Shown here: in pieces, positions 6,538 through 14,020 of the stretch
Layout of the letters: every line of letters starts with the position of its first letter
Position numbering within the stretch: position 1 is the stretch's first letter
Source: Gordonia sp. UBA5067
Lineage (GTDB): Bacteria; Actinomycetota; Actinomycetes; Mycobacteriales; Mycobacteriaceae
NCBI RefSeq assembly: GCF_002414845.1
Contig: NZ_DIAX01000039.1
Coordinates: 1 to 22,628 of the forward strand
Direction: 5' to 3'
DNA length: 22,628 nt
Position numbers and translations under genes: made by a program
The notes under the pieces: generated by a model
The model's database searches: none
What the model saw: only the letters and a program-made list of their open reading frames with translations
What the model was told of the DNA's origin: nothing

Positions 6538-8607
6538 ATGACTACTTCAACCAACTTGTCCGAGCCCGCGTCGACCCGCGTCATCCGTAGCGTCCTGATC
6601 GCCAACCGGGGCGAGATCGCGTGCCGCGTGATTGCGTCGCTGCGTGCTATGGGGGTCCGATCCATCGCCGTCTATTCCGACGCCGACGCGCGCGCGCCGC
6701 ATGTGCGCGAGGCCGATATCGCCGTGCGCCTCGGCCCCGCCCCCGCTGCGCAGAGCTACCTCGACATTGCCAAGGTGGTCGCCGCGGCCGTCGAGACCGG
6801 AGCCGACGCCGTGCACCCCGGCTATGGATTCCTCTCCGAGAATCAAGACTTCGCCGCCGCTCTGGCGGCGGCGGGAATCGTATTCATCGGGCCGCCGGTC
6901 GTGGCGATCGCGACGATGGGCGACAAAATCGCGGCTCGTGAGGCCGTGACCAGGCGCGGCGTGCCGGTCGTCCGGGGTCTGTCGCGCCCCGGGCTGTCCG
7001 ACGACGACCTCGTCGCTGCCGCACCAGACATCGGGTTCCCCGTGCTGATCAAACCGAGTGCCGGCGGGGGCGGCAAAGGAATGCACCGCGTTGACGACCC
7101 GGCACAGCTGCGTGCGGCGCTGGGCACGGCTCGTCGGGAAGCGCTGGCCGCCTTCGGCGACGACGCGCTGTTTCTCGAGCATTTCGTCGACACCCCCCGT
7201 CACATCGAGGTGCAGGTGCTCGCCGACGAGCACGGCACGGTGATCCATCTCGGCGAGCGGGAGTGCTCGCTGCAGCGCCGCCACCAGAAGGTCATCGAAG
7301 AGGCCCCGTCGTCGCTCTTGGACGCCGCCACGCGCGCCCGGATCGGCGAGGCCGCCTGCGATGCGGCCCGCAGCGTCGGCTACACCGGTGCCGGAACGGT
7401 CGAGTTCATCGTCTCCGCGCGCCGCCCCGACGAGTTCTTCTTCATGGAGATGAACACGCGGCTCCAGGTGGAGCATCCGGTCACCGAGATGGTCACCGGC
7501 ATCGATCTCGTCGAGCAGCAGATTCGGGTCGCCCGCGGCGAACGGCTCACCATCGCCCAGGATGCCGTCGTGCTTTCCGGTCACGCGGTCGAGGCACGGG
7601 TCTACGCCGAGGATCCGGCGCAGGACTTCCTGCCGACGGGCGGCACGGTGCGCACACTGAGTTGGCCGACCGCAGGCGCCGGGGTTCGGGTCGATGCCGG
7701 AATCGATGCCGGATCGGTGATTGGCTCGGATTACGATCCGATGCTTGCGAAGGTTGTCTGCCACGGCGCTGATCGGATGGAAGCCCTCGACCGCCTCGAC
7801 GAAGCGCTGGCGAAGACCGTCCTCGTCGGAGTCGGGTCGAACGTCGACTTCTGTCGATATGTCCTGGCACAGCCCCGGGTACGCGACGGGGAACTCGACA
7901 CCGAACTGCTCGACCGGCTGGCCGCCGACTACGCGGCACCGGCACCGACGCCGGCCGCACTGGTCGCCGGCGCCCTGGGGGTGCTGGATCTCGGCCGAGC
8001 CGGTGATCTGTGGAGCAGTGCGATTGGATTCCGCATCGGGGTGCCCTCGCCGATCACCACGCGGCTGCACTGTGGCGGGCACCGCTACACGGTGTCGGCG
8101 CTCGTCACCGATTCAGACACCCGAACTTTGCGGGCCGAGGCGACGATCGTCGCCGAGGAGGCCGACGGTGGGGCTGGCGATGCCGACGAGGTGTGGCGTG
8201 GGGCGGTATACCTGGACCACGCCTCCGCCGCCGCGGTGACCGTGCGGTGTGACGGCATCGGCTCGCTGTGGGTGGTCGAGCAGACCAGCGGCACTCAGCG
8301 GTGGGTGTGCGGTGAGGACGGCACGTGGGTTATGCAACTCGCACACCGCCTCGAAACGTCGGAGGACGCCGACGCCGCCGGGGACGTCCGGAGCCCCATG
8401 CCCGGCACCGTCGTCGCCGTGCCCGGTGTCGACGGGCAGACCGTCGATACCGGCGATCCGCTCGTCGTCGTCGAGGCGATGAAGATGGAACACACGCTCC
8501 GCGCACCGGTCGCCGGCGTGGCATCGGTCACCGTGCGTGCCGGGGAGAAGGTCGACGCCCAGCAGATCCTGGCCCACGTGGCCGTGCCCGAGGTGACCGA
8601 ACAATGA
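6538..8607 (+). CDS. accA1: Methylcrotonyl-CoA carboxylase alpha subunit (biotin carboxylase + BCCP)
   Basis: A 689-residue subunit with biotin carboxylase at the N-terminus and a biotinyl domain at the C-terminus. [13 protein letters not shown] starts the first domain; [10 protein letters not shown], the ATP-grasp loop [11 protein letters not shown], and [15 protein letters not shown] are all present. The biotinyl lysine is Lys649 in EAMKMEH (codon 8482-8484), 40 residues from the end. The frame is open upstream to 6304, but that part overlaps accD; ATG 6538, 1 nt after the accD stop, is the sensible start. The less conserved stretch at about 460-600 is the subunit-bridging region. It carboxylates biotin with bicarbonate and ATP and works with the AccD1-type partner. 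It needs a biotin ligase from elsewhere in the genome. Confidence 0.93.
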   Translation: MTTSTNLSEPASTRVIRSVLIANRGEIACRVIASLRAMGVRSIAVYSDADARAPHVREADIAVRLGPAPAAQSYLDIAKVVAAAVETGADAVHPGYGFLSENQDFAAALAAAGIVFIGPPVVAIATMGDKIAAREAVTRRGVPVVRGLSRPGLSDDDLVAAAPDIGFPVLIKPSAGGGGKGMHRVDDPAQLRAALGTARREALAAFGDDALFLEHFVDTPRHIEVQVLADEHGTVIHLGERECSLQRRHQKVIEEAPSSLLDAATRARIGEAACDAARSVGYTGAGTVEFIVSARRPDEFFFMEMNTRLQVEHPVTEMVTGIDLVEQQIRVARGERLTIAQDAVVLSGHAVEARVYAEDPAQDFLPTGGTVRTLSWPTAGAGVRVDAGIDAGSVIGSDYDPMLAKVVCHGADRMEALDRLDEALAKTVLVGVGSNVDFCRYVLAQPRVRDGELDTELLDRLAADYAAPAPTPAALVAGALGVLDLGRAGDLWSSAIGFRIGVPSPITTRLHCGGHRYTVSALVTDSDTRTLRAEATIVAEEADGGAGDADEVWRGAVYLDHASAAAVTVRCDGIGSLWVVEQTSGTQRWVCGEDGTWVMQLAHRLETSEDADAAGDVRSPMPGTVVAVPGVDGQTVDTGDPLVVVEAMKMEHTLRAPVAGVASVTVRAGEKVDAQQILAHVAVPEVTEQ

Positions 8608-8608
8608 T

Positions 8609-8613
8609 GGAGG
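8609..8613 (+). promoter_or_regulatory. Ribosome binding site of the acyl-CoA dehydrogenase gene
   Basis: GGAGG lies directly after the carboxylase alpha stop and 10 nt before ATG 8624. It is the strongest Shine-Dalgarno match in the operon and fixes the dehydrogenase start. Confidence 0.7.
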
Positions 8614-8623
8614 ACAGCGGCCG

Positions 8624-9769
8624 ATGGAACTGACGCAGGAATACACCGACCTGGTGCACACGGTGCGCGATTTCGCGCAGTCGGTGGTGGCGCCGGTGTC
8701 GTTCAAGCACGACGAGGAACACAGCTTCCCCTATGAGGTCGTCGAGCAGATGGGGCAGATGGGGCTCTTCGGCCTTCCTTTCCCGGAGGAATACGGCGGC
8801 ATGGGCGGGGACTATTTCGCCCTCGCTCTCGCCCTCGAGGAACTGGGCAAAATCGACCAGTCGGTGGCAATCACCCTCGAAGCCGGAGTCGGACTCGGCG
8901 CCATGCCGATCTATCGATTCGGCACCGACGAACAGAAGCAGACGTGGCTGCCCGACCTGGTCGCAGGCAATCGGCTTGCTGGTTTCGGCTTGACCGAGCC
9001 CGGCGCGGGCAGCGACGCCGGGGCGACGGCGACCACCGCGATCGAGGACGGCGACGAGTGGGTGATCAACGGATCGAAGCAGTTCATCACCAATTCGGGA
9101 ACCGACATCACCGCGCTGGTGACGGTCACTGCCGTAACCGGTACCAAACCCGATGGCGGCAAGGAAATTTCGACGATCATCGTGCCGGCGGGAACGGCGG
9201 GTTTCACGGCGGAACCGCCGTACAGCAAGGTTGGGTGGAACGCCTCGGACACCCACCCCCTGTCGTTCTCCGACGTGCGCGTGCCCCGCGAGAATCTGCT
9301 GGGCGTGCGTGGCCGGGGCTACGCGAACTTCCTCTCGATCCTCGACGAGGGGCGCATCGCCATCGCCGCGCTGGCCACCGGCGTCGCGCAGGGGTGCGTA
9401 GATGAGAGCGTGCGCTACGCGCGGGAGCGCAAATCCTTCGGCCAGCCGATCGCCGGATATCAGTCGGTGTCGTTCGCCATCGCCCGGATGGAGGCGCGGG
9501 CACACGTCGCCCGGACCGCCTACTACGACGCGGCCGCGAAGATGCTCGCCGGCAAGCCGTTCAAGAAAGAGGCATCAATCGCCAAGATGATCTCCAGCGA
9601 GGCGGCGATGGACAACGCGCGGATGGCCACGCAGATCCACGGCGGATACGGCTTCATGAACGAGTACCCGGTCGCGCGCCACTACCGTGACTCGAAGATC
9701 TTGGAGATCGGCGAGGGCACCACCGAAGTGCAGCTCATGCTCATCGCGCGCTCGCTGGGGCTGTCATGA
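8624..9769 (+). CDS. Acyl-CoA dehydrogenase, probable isovaleryl/branched-chain type (FadE19-like)
   Basis: A 381-residue FAD enzyme of the normal family length that oxidises an acyl-CoA to the 2-enoyl-CoA and passes electrons to ETF. Landmarks: YGGMGGDY (57-64), FGLTEPGAGSDAG (121-133), the arginine-containing DEGRIAIAALATGVAQG segment (241-257), QIHGGYGFMNEYP (337-349) and IGEGTTEVQ (362-370). Position in an MCC operon points to isovaleryl-CoA, producing the carboxylase substrate. However, the likely catalytic base is Glu364, as in short/medium-chain enzymes. The site used by human isovaleryl-CoA dehydrogenase (Glu just before the Arg of LDLER) is Gly243 here. A broader branched-chain specificity is therefore possible. 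Its stop overlaps the next ATG (ATGA). Confidence 0.9.
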   Translation: MELTQEYTDLVHTVRDFAQSVVAPVSFKHDEEHSFPYEVVEQMGQMGLFGLPFPEEYGGMGGDYFALALALEELGKIDQSVAITLEAGVGLGAMPIYRFGTDEQKQTWLPDLVAGNRLAGFGLTEPGAGSDAGATATTAIEDGDEWVINGSKQFITNSGTDITALVTVTAVTGTKPDGGKEISTIIVPAGTAGFTAEPPYSKVGWNASDTHPLSFSDVRVPRENLLGVRGRGYANFLSILDEGRIAIAALATGVAQGCVDESVRYARERKSFGQPIAGYQSVSFAIARMEARAHVARTAYYDAAAKMLAGKPFKKEASIAKMISSEAAMDNARMATQIHGGYGFMNEYPVARHYRDSKILEIGEGTTEVQLMLIARSLGLS

Positions 9770-10260
9770 GCGACGCCGCCGGCGCGGCGCCCAGGATAAC
9801 CCAGCGCGGACTCTGGTTCGAGGAGTTTGCGGTCGGCACCGTCTATGAGCACCGTCCGGGTCGGACGCTCACCGAGACCGACAACGTGCTTTTCACGACC
9901 CTGACGATGAACACCCAGGCGCTTCACCTCGACGCCGCGTGGGCCGCGTCGCAACCCGGATTCGACGGTCAGCGCCTGATCAACTCGATGCTGACGCTCT
10001 CGACAATAGTCGGGCTCTCGGTGGCGCAGTTGACGCAGGGAACGCTCGTGGCCAACCTCGGTTTCACCGACATCGCGTTTCCGGCACCGATGTTCGCCGG
10101 CGACACCTTGTACGCGGAGACTGAGTGCACCGGCAAGCGGAGGTCGAAGTCGAGGCCCGGCGAGGGCGTGGTGAGCCTGACCCACCTCGGGCGAAACCAG
10201 CACGGCGTCGTCGTCGCGCGGGCATCCCGATCGACGCTGGTACGACTATGCGGCGACTAG
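9766..10260 (+). CDS. MaoC-like (R)-enoyl-CoA hydratase (Rv2499c-like)
   Basis: A 164-residue single hot-dog protein. The hydratase motif region is [21 protein letters not shown] (split as residues 36-46 and 47-56). His54 matches the catalytic His, but the Asp normally five residues before it is Asn49, and the preceding Gly is Met48. The M. tuberculosis neighbour of citE (Rv2499c) has been described as hydrating 3-methylglutaconyl-CoA to (R)-HMG-CoA and itaconyl-CoA to citramalyl-CoA; operon position suggests the same here. It is coupled to the dehydrogenase by a 4-bp overlap and followed 25 bp later by the acyl-CoA synthetase. Mesaconyl-CoA hydratase-like activity is another option. The Asn49 substitution makes the mechanism worth testing. 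Confidence 0.85.
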   Translation: MSDAAGAAPRITQRGLWFEEFAVGTVYEHRPGRTLTETDNVLFTTLTMNTQALHLDAAWAASQPGFDGQRLINSMLTLSTIVGLSVAQLTQGTLVANLGFTDIAFPAPMFAGDTLYAETECTGKRRSKSRPGEGVVSLTHLGRNQHGVVVARASRSTLVRLCGD

Positions 10261-10285
10261 TGGACTAGAGAGAAGGCCGAGCACA

Positions 10286-11929
10286 GTGAACGACTCTGGG
10301 ATCGTTGAGCAGTCATACGCCCGTGGCGAGGATCTGCCGCCGCTGCTGGACCAGACGGTCTTCGACAACTTTGCCGTCACGGCCGGCCGGTTCGGCGACA
10401 ACCTGGCGATCGCCGATGCCGCGGCCGGCCGGACCTGGTCCTATCGCGAGATGCTCCGTGATGTGCGGGCACTCGCGGCCGGACTTCGGCGGGCCGGCGT
10501 GCGCCGTGGCGACCGCATCGGGGTGTGGTCGCCCAACTGTGCCGAGTGGGTGCTCGCGCAATACGCAACGGCGGCGATCGGGGCCATCCTGGTCAACATC
10601 AACCCGTCCTATCGCCAGAACGAGGTGGACTTCGCGCTGCGCCATGTCGGCATTTCGCTGGTGCTTGTCTCGCCGCCGTTTAAGGATTCGGACTACCCGG
10701 CGATGGTCGCCGCGGCCGTTCGGGCGCTTGCCGAGCCGATCGCGCTGGTGGTGTTCGGAAGTCCAGAGTGGGAGGCACTGCTCGCCGAGCCGACCGAAAC
10801 CGAACTCGCCGATGTGGCGCGAGCGGGCGCCGAGTGCGCAGTCGACGACCCGATCAACATCCAGTTCACCTCCGGTACCACCGGAGCGCCCAAGGGGGCC
10901 ACCCTCACCCATCGCAACATCCTCAACAACGGGTATCTGGTGGGCGAATTGCTCGGCTATACCGAGGCCGACCGCGTCTGCCTCCCCGTGCCCTTCTACC
11001 ACTGCTTCGGCATGGTGATGGGGAACCTCGCCGCGACGACCCACGGGTGCGCCATGGTCATTCCCGCGCCGGCGTTCGACCCGGCCGCGACGCTCGCGGC
11101 GGTGTCCGAGTTCTCGTGCACCAGTCTGTACGGCGTGCCCACGATGTTCATCGCCGAACTTGCCCTGCCGGACTTCGCGGCCCATGACCTGTCGAGTCTG
11201 CGCACCGGCATCATGGCCGGATCGCCCTGCCCCGAGCAGGTGATGCAGGAGGTCGTCGACCGGATGCACATGGATGAGGTGTCGATCTGCTACGGCATGA
11301 CTGAGACGTCGCCGGTTTCCACCCAGACCAGAACCGACGACGCGTTGGCACGGCGGGTCGGCACCGTCGGGCGGGTGGGACCGCATCTGGAAATCAAGGT
11401 CGTCGACCCGGCGACGGGGGAGACGGTGCCGCGCGGAACGGCCGGTGAGTTCTGCACCCGCGGCTACAGTGTGATGCTGGGCTATTGGAATCAACCGGAC
11501 AAGACCGCCGAAGCCCTCGACGGTGCCGGGTGGATGCACACCGGTGATATCGCCGTCATGGACGCTGACGGGTACGTCCAGGTCACCGGACGCATCAAGG
11601 ACATGGTGATCCGCGGTGGGGAGAACATCTATCCCCGCGAGATCGAGGAATTCCTCTACACCCACCCCGACATCCTCGACGTCCAGGTGGTCGGCGTCCC
11701 CGATGAGCGTTACGGTGAGGAACTGATGGCGTGGGTGCGGTTGCGCGACGGTGTCGCCGACTTCACCGCCGACGACCTCCGGGAATTTGCCGAGGGAAAG
11801 ATTGCCCGTCACAAGATTCCGAAGTTCGTGCACGTCGTCGACGAGTTCCCGATGACGGTGACGGGCAAGGTGCGTAAGGTCGACATGCGCGCAACGGCGA
11901 TCGAACTGCTCGGCTTGGGGATCGAGTAG
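10286..11929 (+). CDS. AMP-forming acyl-CoA synthetase (FadD35-like)
   Basis: A 547-residue ANL-superfamily ligase that activates a carboxylic acid with ATP and CoA through an acyl-adenylate. Motifs: [11 protein letters not shown] (about 193-203), YGMTETS (about 336-342), [15 protein letters not shown] (about 415-429), [16 protein letters not shown] (about 434-449) and the C-terminal catalytic Lys in MTVTGKVRK (about residue 528). GTG 10286 is chosen because GAGAGAAGG (10268-10276) lies 9 nt upstream. A FadD-type gene is also part of the M. tuberculosis Rv2498c-Rv2505c set. Activation of free isovalerate or a related branched or dicarboxylic acid such as itaconate would feed the operon; substrate choice cannot be read from sequence. 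Confidence 0.9.
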   Translation: MNDSGIVEQSYARGEDLPPLLDQTVFDNFAVTAGRFGDNLAIADAAAGRTWSYREMLRDVRALAAGLRRAGVRRGDRIGVWSPNCAEWVLAQYATAAIGAILVNINPSYRQNEVDFALRHVGISLVLVSPPFKDSDYPAMVAAAVRALAEPIALVVFGSPEWEALLAEPTETELADVARAGAECAVDDPINIQFTSGTTGAPKGATLTHRNILNNGYLVGELLGYTEADRVCLPVPFYHCFGMVMGNLAATTHGCAMVIPAPAFDPAATLAAVSEFSCTSLYGVPTMFIAELALPDFAAHDLSSLRTGIMAGSPCPEQVMQEVVDRMHMDEVSICYGMTETSPVSTQTRTDDALARRVGTVGRVGPHLEIKVVDPATGETVPRGTAGEFCTRGYSVMLGYWNQPDKTAEALDGAGWMHTGDIAVMDADGYVQVTGRIKDMVIRGGENIYPREIEEFLYTHPDILDVQVVGVPDERYGEELMAWVRLRDGVADFTADDLREFAEGKIARHKIPKFVHVVDEFPMTVTGKVRKVDMRATAIELLGLGIE

Positions 11930-11932
11930 GGT
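11927..11932 (+). promoter_or_regulatory. Putative internal -10 element before citE
   Basis: TAGGGT overlaps the stop codon of the acyl-CoA synthetase gene and ends 7 nt before the citE ATG, the leaderless spacing seen upstream of other genes in this window. It could give citE expression independent of the operon. No convincing -35 is seen, and TAG is forced by the stop codon, so chance is possible. Confidence 0.3.
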
Positions 11933-11939
11933 TCGATTC

Positions 11940-12782
11940 ATGTCGGCGAGCGGTTTGTCTGATTCCCGGTGGAGCCCACCCGGACCCGCCATGCTCTTCT
12001 GTCCGGCCGACCGGCCGGACCGCTACGCCAAAGCCGCTGATCGCGCCGACGTCGTCATCCTCGATCTCGAAGACGCGGTCGCCCCGGATCGGCGTGACGA
12101 TGCCCGGGCAGCCCTCGTCGCGAACCAGCTCGACCCGGACCGGACGATCGTGCGGATCAACCCGGCGTCGACCGGCGAGGCGCGCCGTGATCTGGCCGCC
12201 ATCGCTGAAACGATGTACCGGGTCGTGCTCGTGGCGAAGGCCCAGACCGCCGAGGAGGTCTCGCGGACCGAGATGCAGACGATCGCACTGATCGAGACCC
12301 CGCTCGGCGCGGTGAACGTCAATGACATCGCTGCCGCGCCGAACGTGATCGGGTTGATGTGGGGTGCCGAGGATCTCGTGGCCGGCCTCGGGGGTTCGTC
12401 CTCCCGGTTCGGCCCCGATGAACCCCGCACCGGCACGTACCGCGACGTGCCGCGCACAGTCCGGTCGACGGTCCGGCTGGCGGCGGCCGCGTACGACCGA
12501 TTCGCCGTCGACGCCGTCCATCTCGACATCGACGATGTCGAGGGCCTTCGGCATGAAGTGCTCGACGCCGTCGCCCTCGGATATCACGCAACCGCGTGCA
12601 TCCACCCGTCTCAGGTCGCGACCATCCGCGACGGGTACCGCCCGACACCGGAAGAAGTCGACTGGGCCAGCGCTCTCATGTCGGCGGCCGACGAGCACTC
12701 CGGGGTGTTCACCTTTGACGGCCGGATGGTCGACGGCCCGGTGTTGAGTCAGGCCCGCGCGATCCTGATGCGGGCGGGTTGA
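11940..12782 (+). CDS. citE: CitE-like acyl-CoA lyase, probable (R)-HMG-CoA/citramalyl-CoA lyase
   Basis: A 280-residue TIM-barrel protein of the HpcH/HpaI/CitE family. Landmarks: LDLEDAV (41-47), IVRINP with Arg72, ALIETPLGAV with the metal-ligand Glu119, WGAEDL with Asp145, and CIHPSQV (220-226). No citrate lyase alpha or gamma subunit gene is nearby, so this is a stand-alone CoA-thioester lyase, not part of citrate lyase. The M. tuberculosis homologue Rv2498c is reported to cleave (R)-3-hydroxy-3-methylglutaryl-CoA to acetyl-CoA and acetoacetate and also to cleave citramalyl-CoA. With the MCC, dehydrogenase and hydratase genes this completes leucine-type breakdown. Start at ATG 11940, 10 nt after the upstream stop. 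Beta-methylmalyl-CoA lyase activity is an alternative. Confidence 0.9.
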   Translation: MSASGLSDSRWSPPGPAMLFCPADRPDRYAKAADRADVVILDLEDAVAPDRRDDARAALVANQLDPDRTIVRINPASTGEARRDLAAIAETMYRVVLVAKAQTAEEVSRTEMQTIALIETPLGAVNVNDIAAAPNVIGLMWGAEDLVAGLGGSSSRFGPDEPRTGTYRDVPRTVRSTVRLAAAAYDRFAVDAVHLDIDDVEGLRHEVLDAVALGYHATACIHPSQVATIRDGYRPTPEEVDWASALMSAADEHSGVFTFDGRMVDGPVLSQARAILMRAG

Positions 12783-12841
12783 CCGCACCCTGCGTGAGCT
12801 TCGGTCGACCGTCGGGTCCGACGCCCGATCCGGCGATGTAT

Positions 12842-12847
12842 TAGCGT
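12842..12847 (+). promoter_or_regulatory. Putative -10 element of the Rv0954-like gene
   Basis: TAGCGT matches TANNNT in the 135-bp gap after citE and would give a 5' leader of about 63 nt ending in the AGGAG ribosome site at 12901-12905. The same gap holds a perfect palindrome CGGTCGACCG (12802-12811) and a weak TCGGG/CCCGA hairpin (12812-12828) that may end the catabolic operon. Confidence 0.3.
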
Positions 12848-12900
12848 GGTGGTGCATCGGGTGCTCGCGATCACACGTCGCCGAGCGCCAGGACGAACCA

Positions 12901-12905
12901 AGGAG
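12901..12905 (+). promoter_or_regulatory. Ribosome binding site deciding the start of the GYGQQ-repeat protein
   Basis: AGGAG lies 12 nt before ATG 12918. The frame is open further upstream to a GTG at 12846, but that start has no ribosome site, so 12918 is preferred. Confidence 0.6.
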
Positions 12906-12917
12906 TCTGAACACACC

Positions 12918-13868
12918 ATGAGCTACCCACCGACTGGCTACGGTCAGCAGCCCGCCCCGCAGGATCCCACCCCGCAGGATTCCGCCGCGTACGGCCAGCA
13001 GCAGGGCTACGGCCAGCAGGGCTACGGCCAGCAGGGCTACGGCCAGCAGGGCTACGGCCAGCAGGGTTACGGCCAGCAGCAGGGCTACGGCCAGCAGCCG
13101 GGTTATGGCCAGACTGGTCAGCAGCCTGCTTATGGCCAGCAGCAGGGCTATGGCCAGCAGCCGGGTTATGGCCAGCAGCCGGGTTATGGCCAGCAGCAGG
13201 GCTATGGCCAGCAGGGCTACTACAGTCAGCAGGCATACACCGCCCCGAAACCGCCGAGTCCGGGCTTGCCGTCGAATATTGCGCAGATCCTGGCATTCAG
13301 CACGCTTGCCCTCTCCGTGGTCCTGTTCATCCTCGGGTTCTTCGCCTCGACCTTCAATCTCGAGTGGGCGATCATCCTCATCGTGCTCACCGCGGTGGCC
13401 GGCGCCGCCGGGTTGGCCAAGGAGAAGGTGCTGGCGACGGTGGTCACGGCGGTGGCCGCGGTTGCCTTTGTCGGCGGTTTGGCCCGGGTCCTCATCCTCG
13501 ACCACCTGCTGGGCAGTGCCGTGATCTCCTACGTGAGCATCTTCTTCGGTCTGGTCACCCTGGGTGTGTCCATCTTCTGGCTCATCGTCACGCTCGGCAA
13601 AGTGAAGATCGCCCCCGAACCAGGGGCGGACGAGGCTGTGTCCACCGGGGACTCGGCGACCGCTGACGAGGCTGCGGTCGCGGCGCCGGCGACGACCGGC
13701 GGATATGCGTATCCGGCCGCTATTGCTCCCGCCGCGGATGCGGCGGCAGGCACCTATGCCGCGGCGACCGACACCGCGGCATCGGCCGCGACCCAGGTCG
13801 TCGACACTGCCGCATCGGCCGCTGACAACGCGACGAGGGTGATCAACACCAACCCCGAGCAGCGGTAG
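12918..13868 (+). CDS. GYGQQ-repeat four-helix membrane protein (DUF5336, Rv0954-like)
   Basis: A 316-residue membrane protein in three parts. Residues 1 to about 112 are a low-complexity domain of about 15 GYGQQ-type units, rich in Gly, Tyr and Gln. Residues about 120-235 hold four probable membrane helices ([73 protein letters not shown]). The remainder is an Ala/Thr-rich tail. The homologue Rv0954 lies in the same place relative to purN/purH in M. tuberculosis and has been reported as a member of the cell-division complex; a similar scaffold role is inference here. The repeats could support self-association or wall contact. Two terminator hairpins follow, so it is probably monocistronic. 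Confidence 0.85.
   Translation: MSYPPTGYGQQPAPQDPTPQDSAAYGQQQGYGQQGYGQQGYGQQGYGQQGYGQQQGYGQQPGYGQTGQQPAYGQQQGYGQQPGYGQQPGYGQQQGYGQQGYYSQQAYTAPKPPSPGLPSNIAQILAFSTLALSVVLFILGFFASTFNLEWAIILIVLTAVAGAAGLAKEKVLATVVTAVAAVAFVGGLARVLILDHLLGSAVISYVSIFFGLVTLGVSIFWLIVTLGKVKIAPEPGADEAVSTGDSATADEAAVAAPATTGGYAYPAAIAPAADAAAGTYAAATDTAASAATQVVDTAASAADNATRVINTNPEQR
12937..13236 (+). repeat. In-frame GYGQQ coding repeat array
   Basis: Near-tandem 15-18 bp units (core GGCTACGGCCAGCAG) encode [11 protein letters not shown] and GYGQQQ variants. Units up to about 13095 spell Tyr TAC; those from about 13103 to 13210 spell it [13 protein letters not shown] unit separates the two blocks. Homogeneity within each block suggests separate duplications and possible length variation between strains. 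Confidence 0.85.
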
Positions 13869-13889
13869 CCGAACACGATCGATGCAGGA

Positions 13890-13925
13890 CAGGAGCGCCC
13901 CGGCCGAATGGTCGGGGCGCTCCTG
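13890..13925 (+). terminator. Strong hairpin terminator after the Rv0954-like gene
   Basis: AGGAGCGCCCCG and CGGGGCGCTCCT form a perfect stem extended by further pairs on both sides to 16 pairs (one G-U) around a GAAT loop. It begins 21 nt after the stop codon. No T-run follows directly, which is common for actinobacterial terminators. Confidence 0.8.
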
Positions 13926-13932
13926 GTTGGCG

Positions 13933-13953
13933 GCCGGACCCATCCGGTCCGGC
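13933..13953 (+). terminator. Second hairpin terminator with trailing T-run
   Basis: GCCGGACC and GGTCCGGC form a perfect 8-bp stem with a CATCC loop, 7 nt after the first hairpin. AGTGATTTT follows, so this one has the classical weak T-run. Together the two hairpins should insulate the downstream membrane protein-purN-purH unit. Confidence 0.7.
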
Positions 13954-14020
13954 AGTGATTTTCCCCTCGCCCGGCGCGCCTGCTCCGCGACACCGGTGCG
14001 GACTGCGACCCTGAACAGCG

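Noticed and set aside
5013..6665. 550-codon minus-strand frame opposite accD
   Set aside because: Antisense to a fully recognisable carboxyltransferase; composition is typical of a shadow frame.
10313..11992. 559-codon minus-strand frame
   Set aside because: Lies opposite the acyl-CoA synthetase with all ANL motifs; the translated product is Arg/His/Gly-rich with no recognisable domain, typical of high-GC antisense frames.
12990..13236. CRISPR-like appearance of the regular repeats
   Set aside because: The units are in-frame GYGQQ codons with no unique spacers between them.
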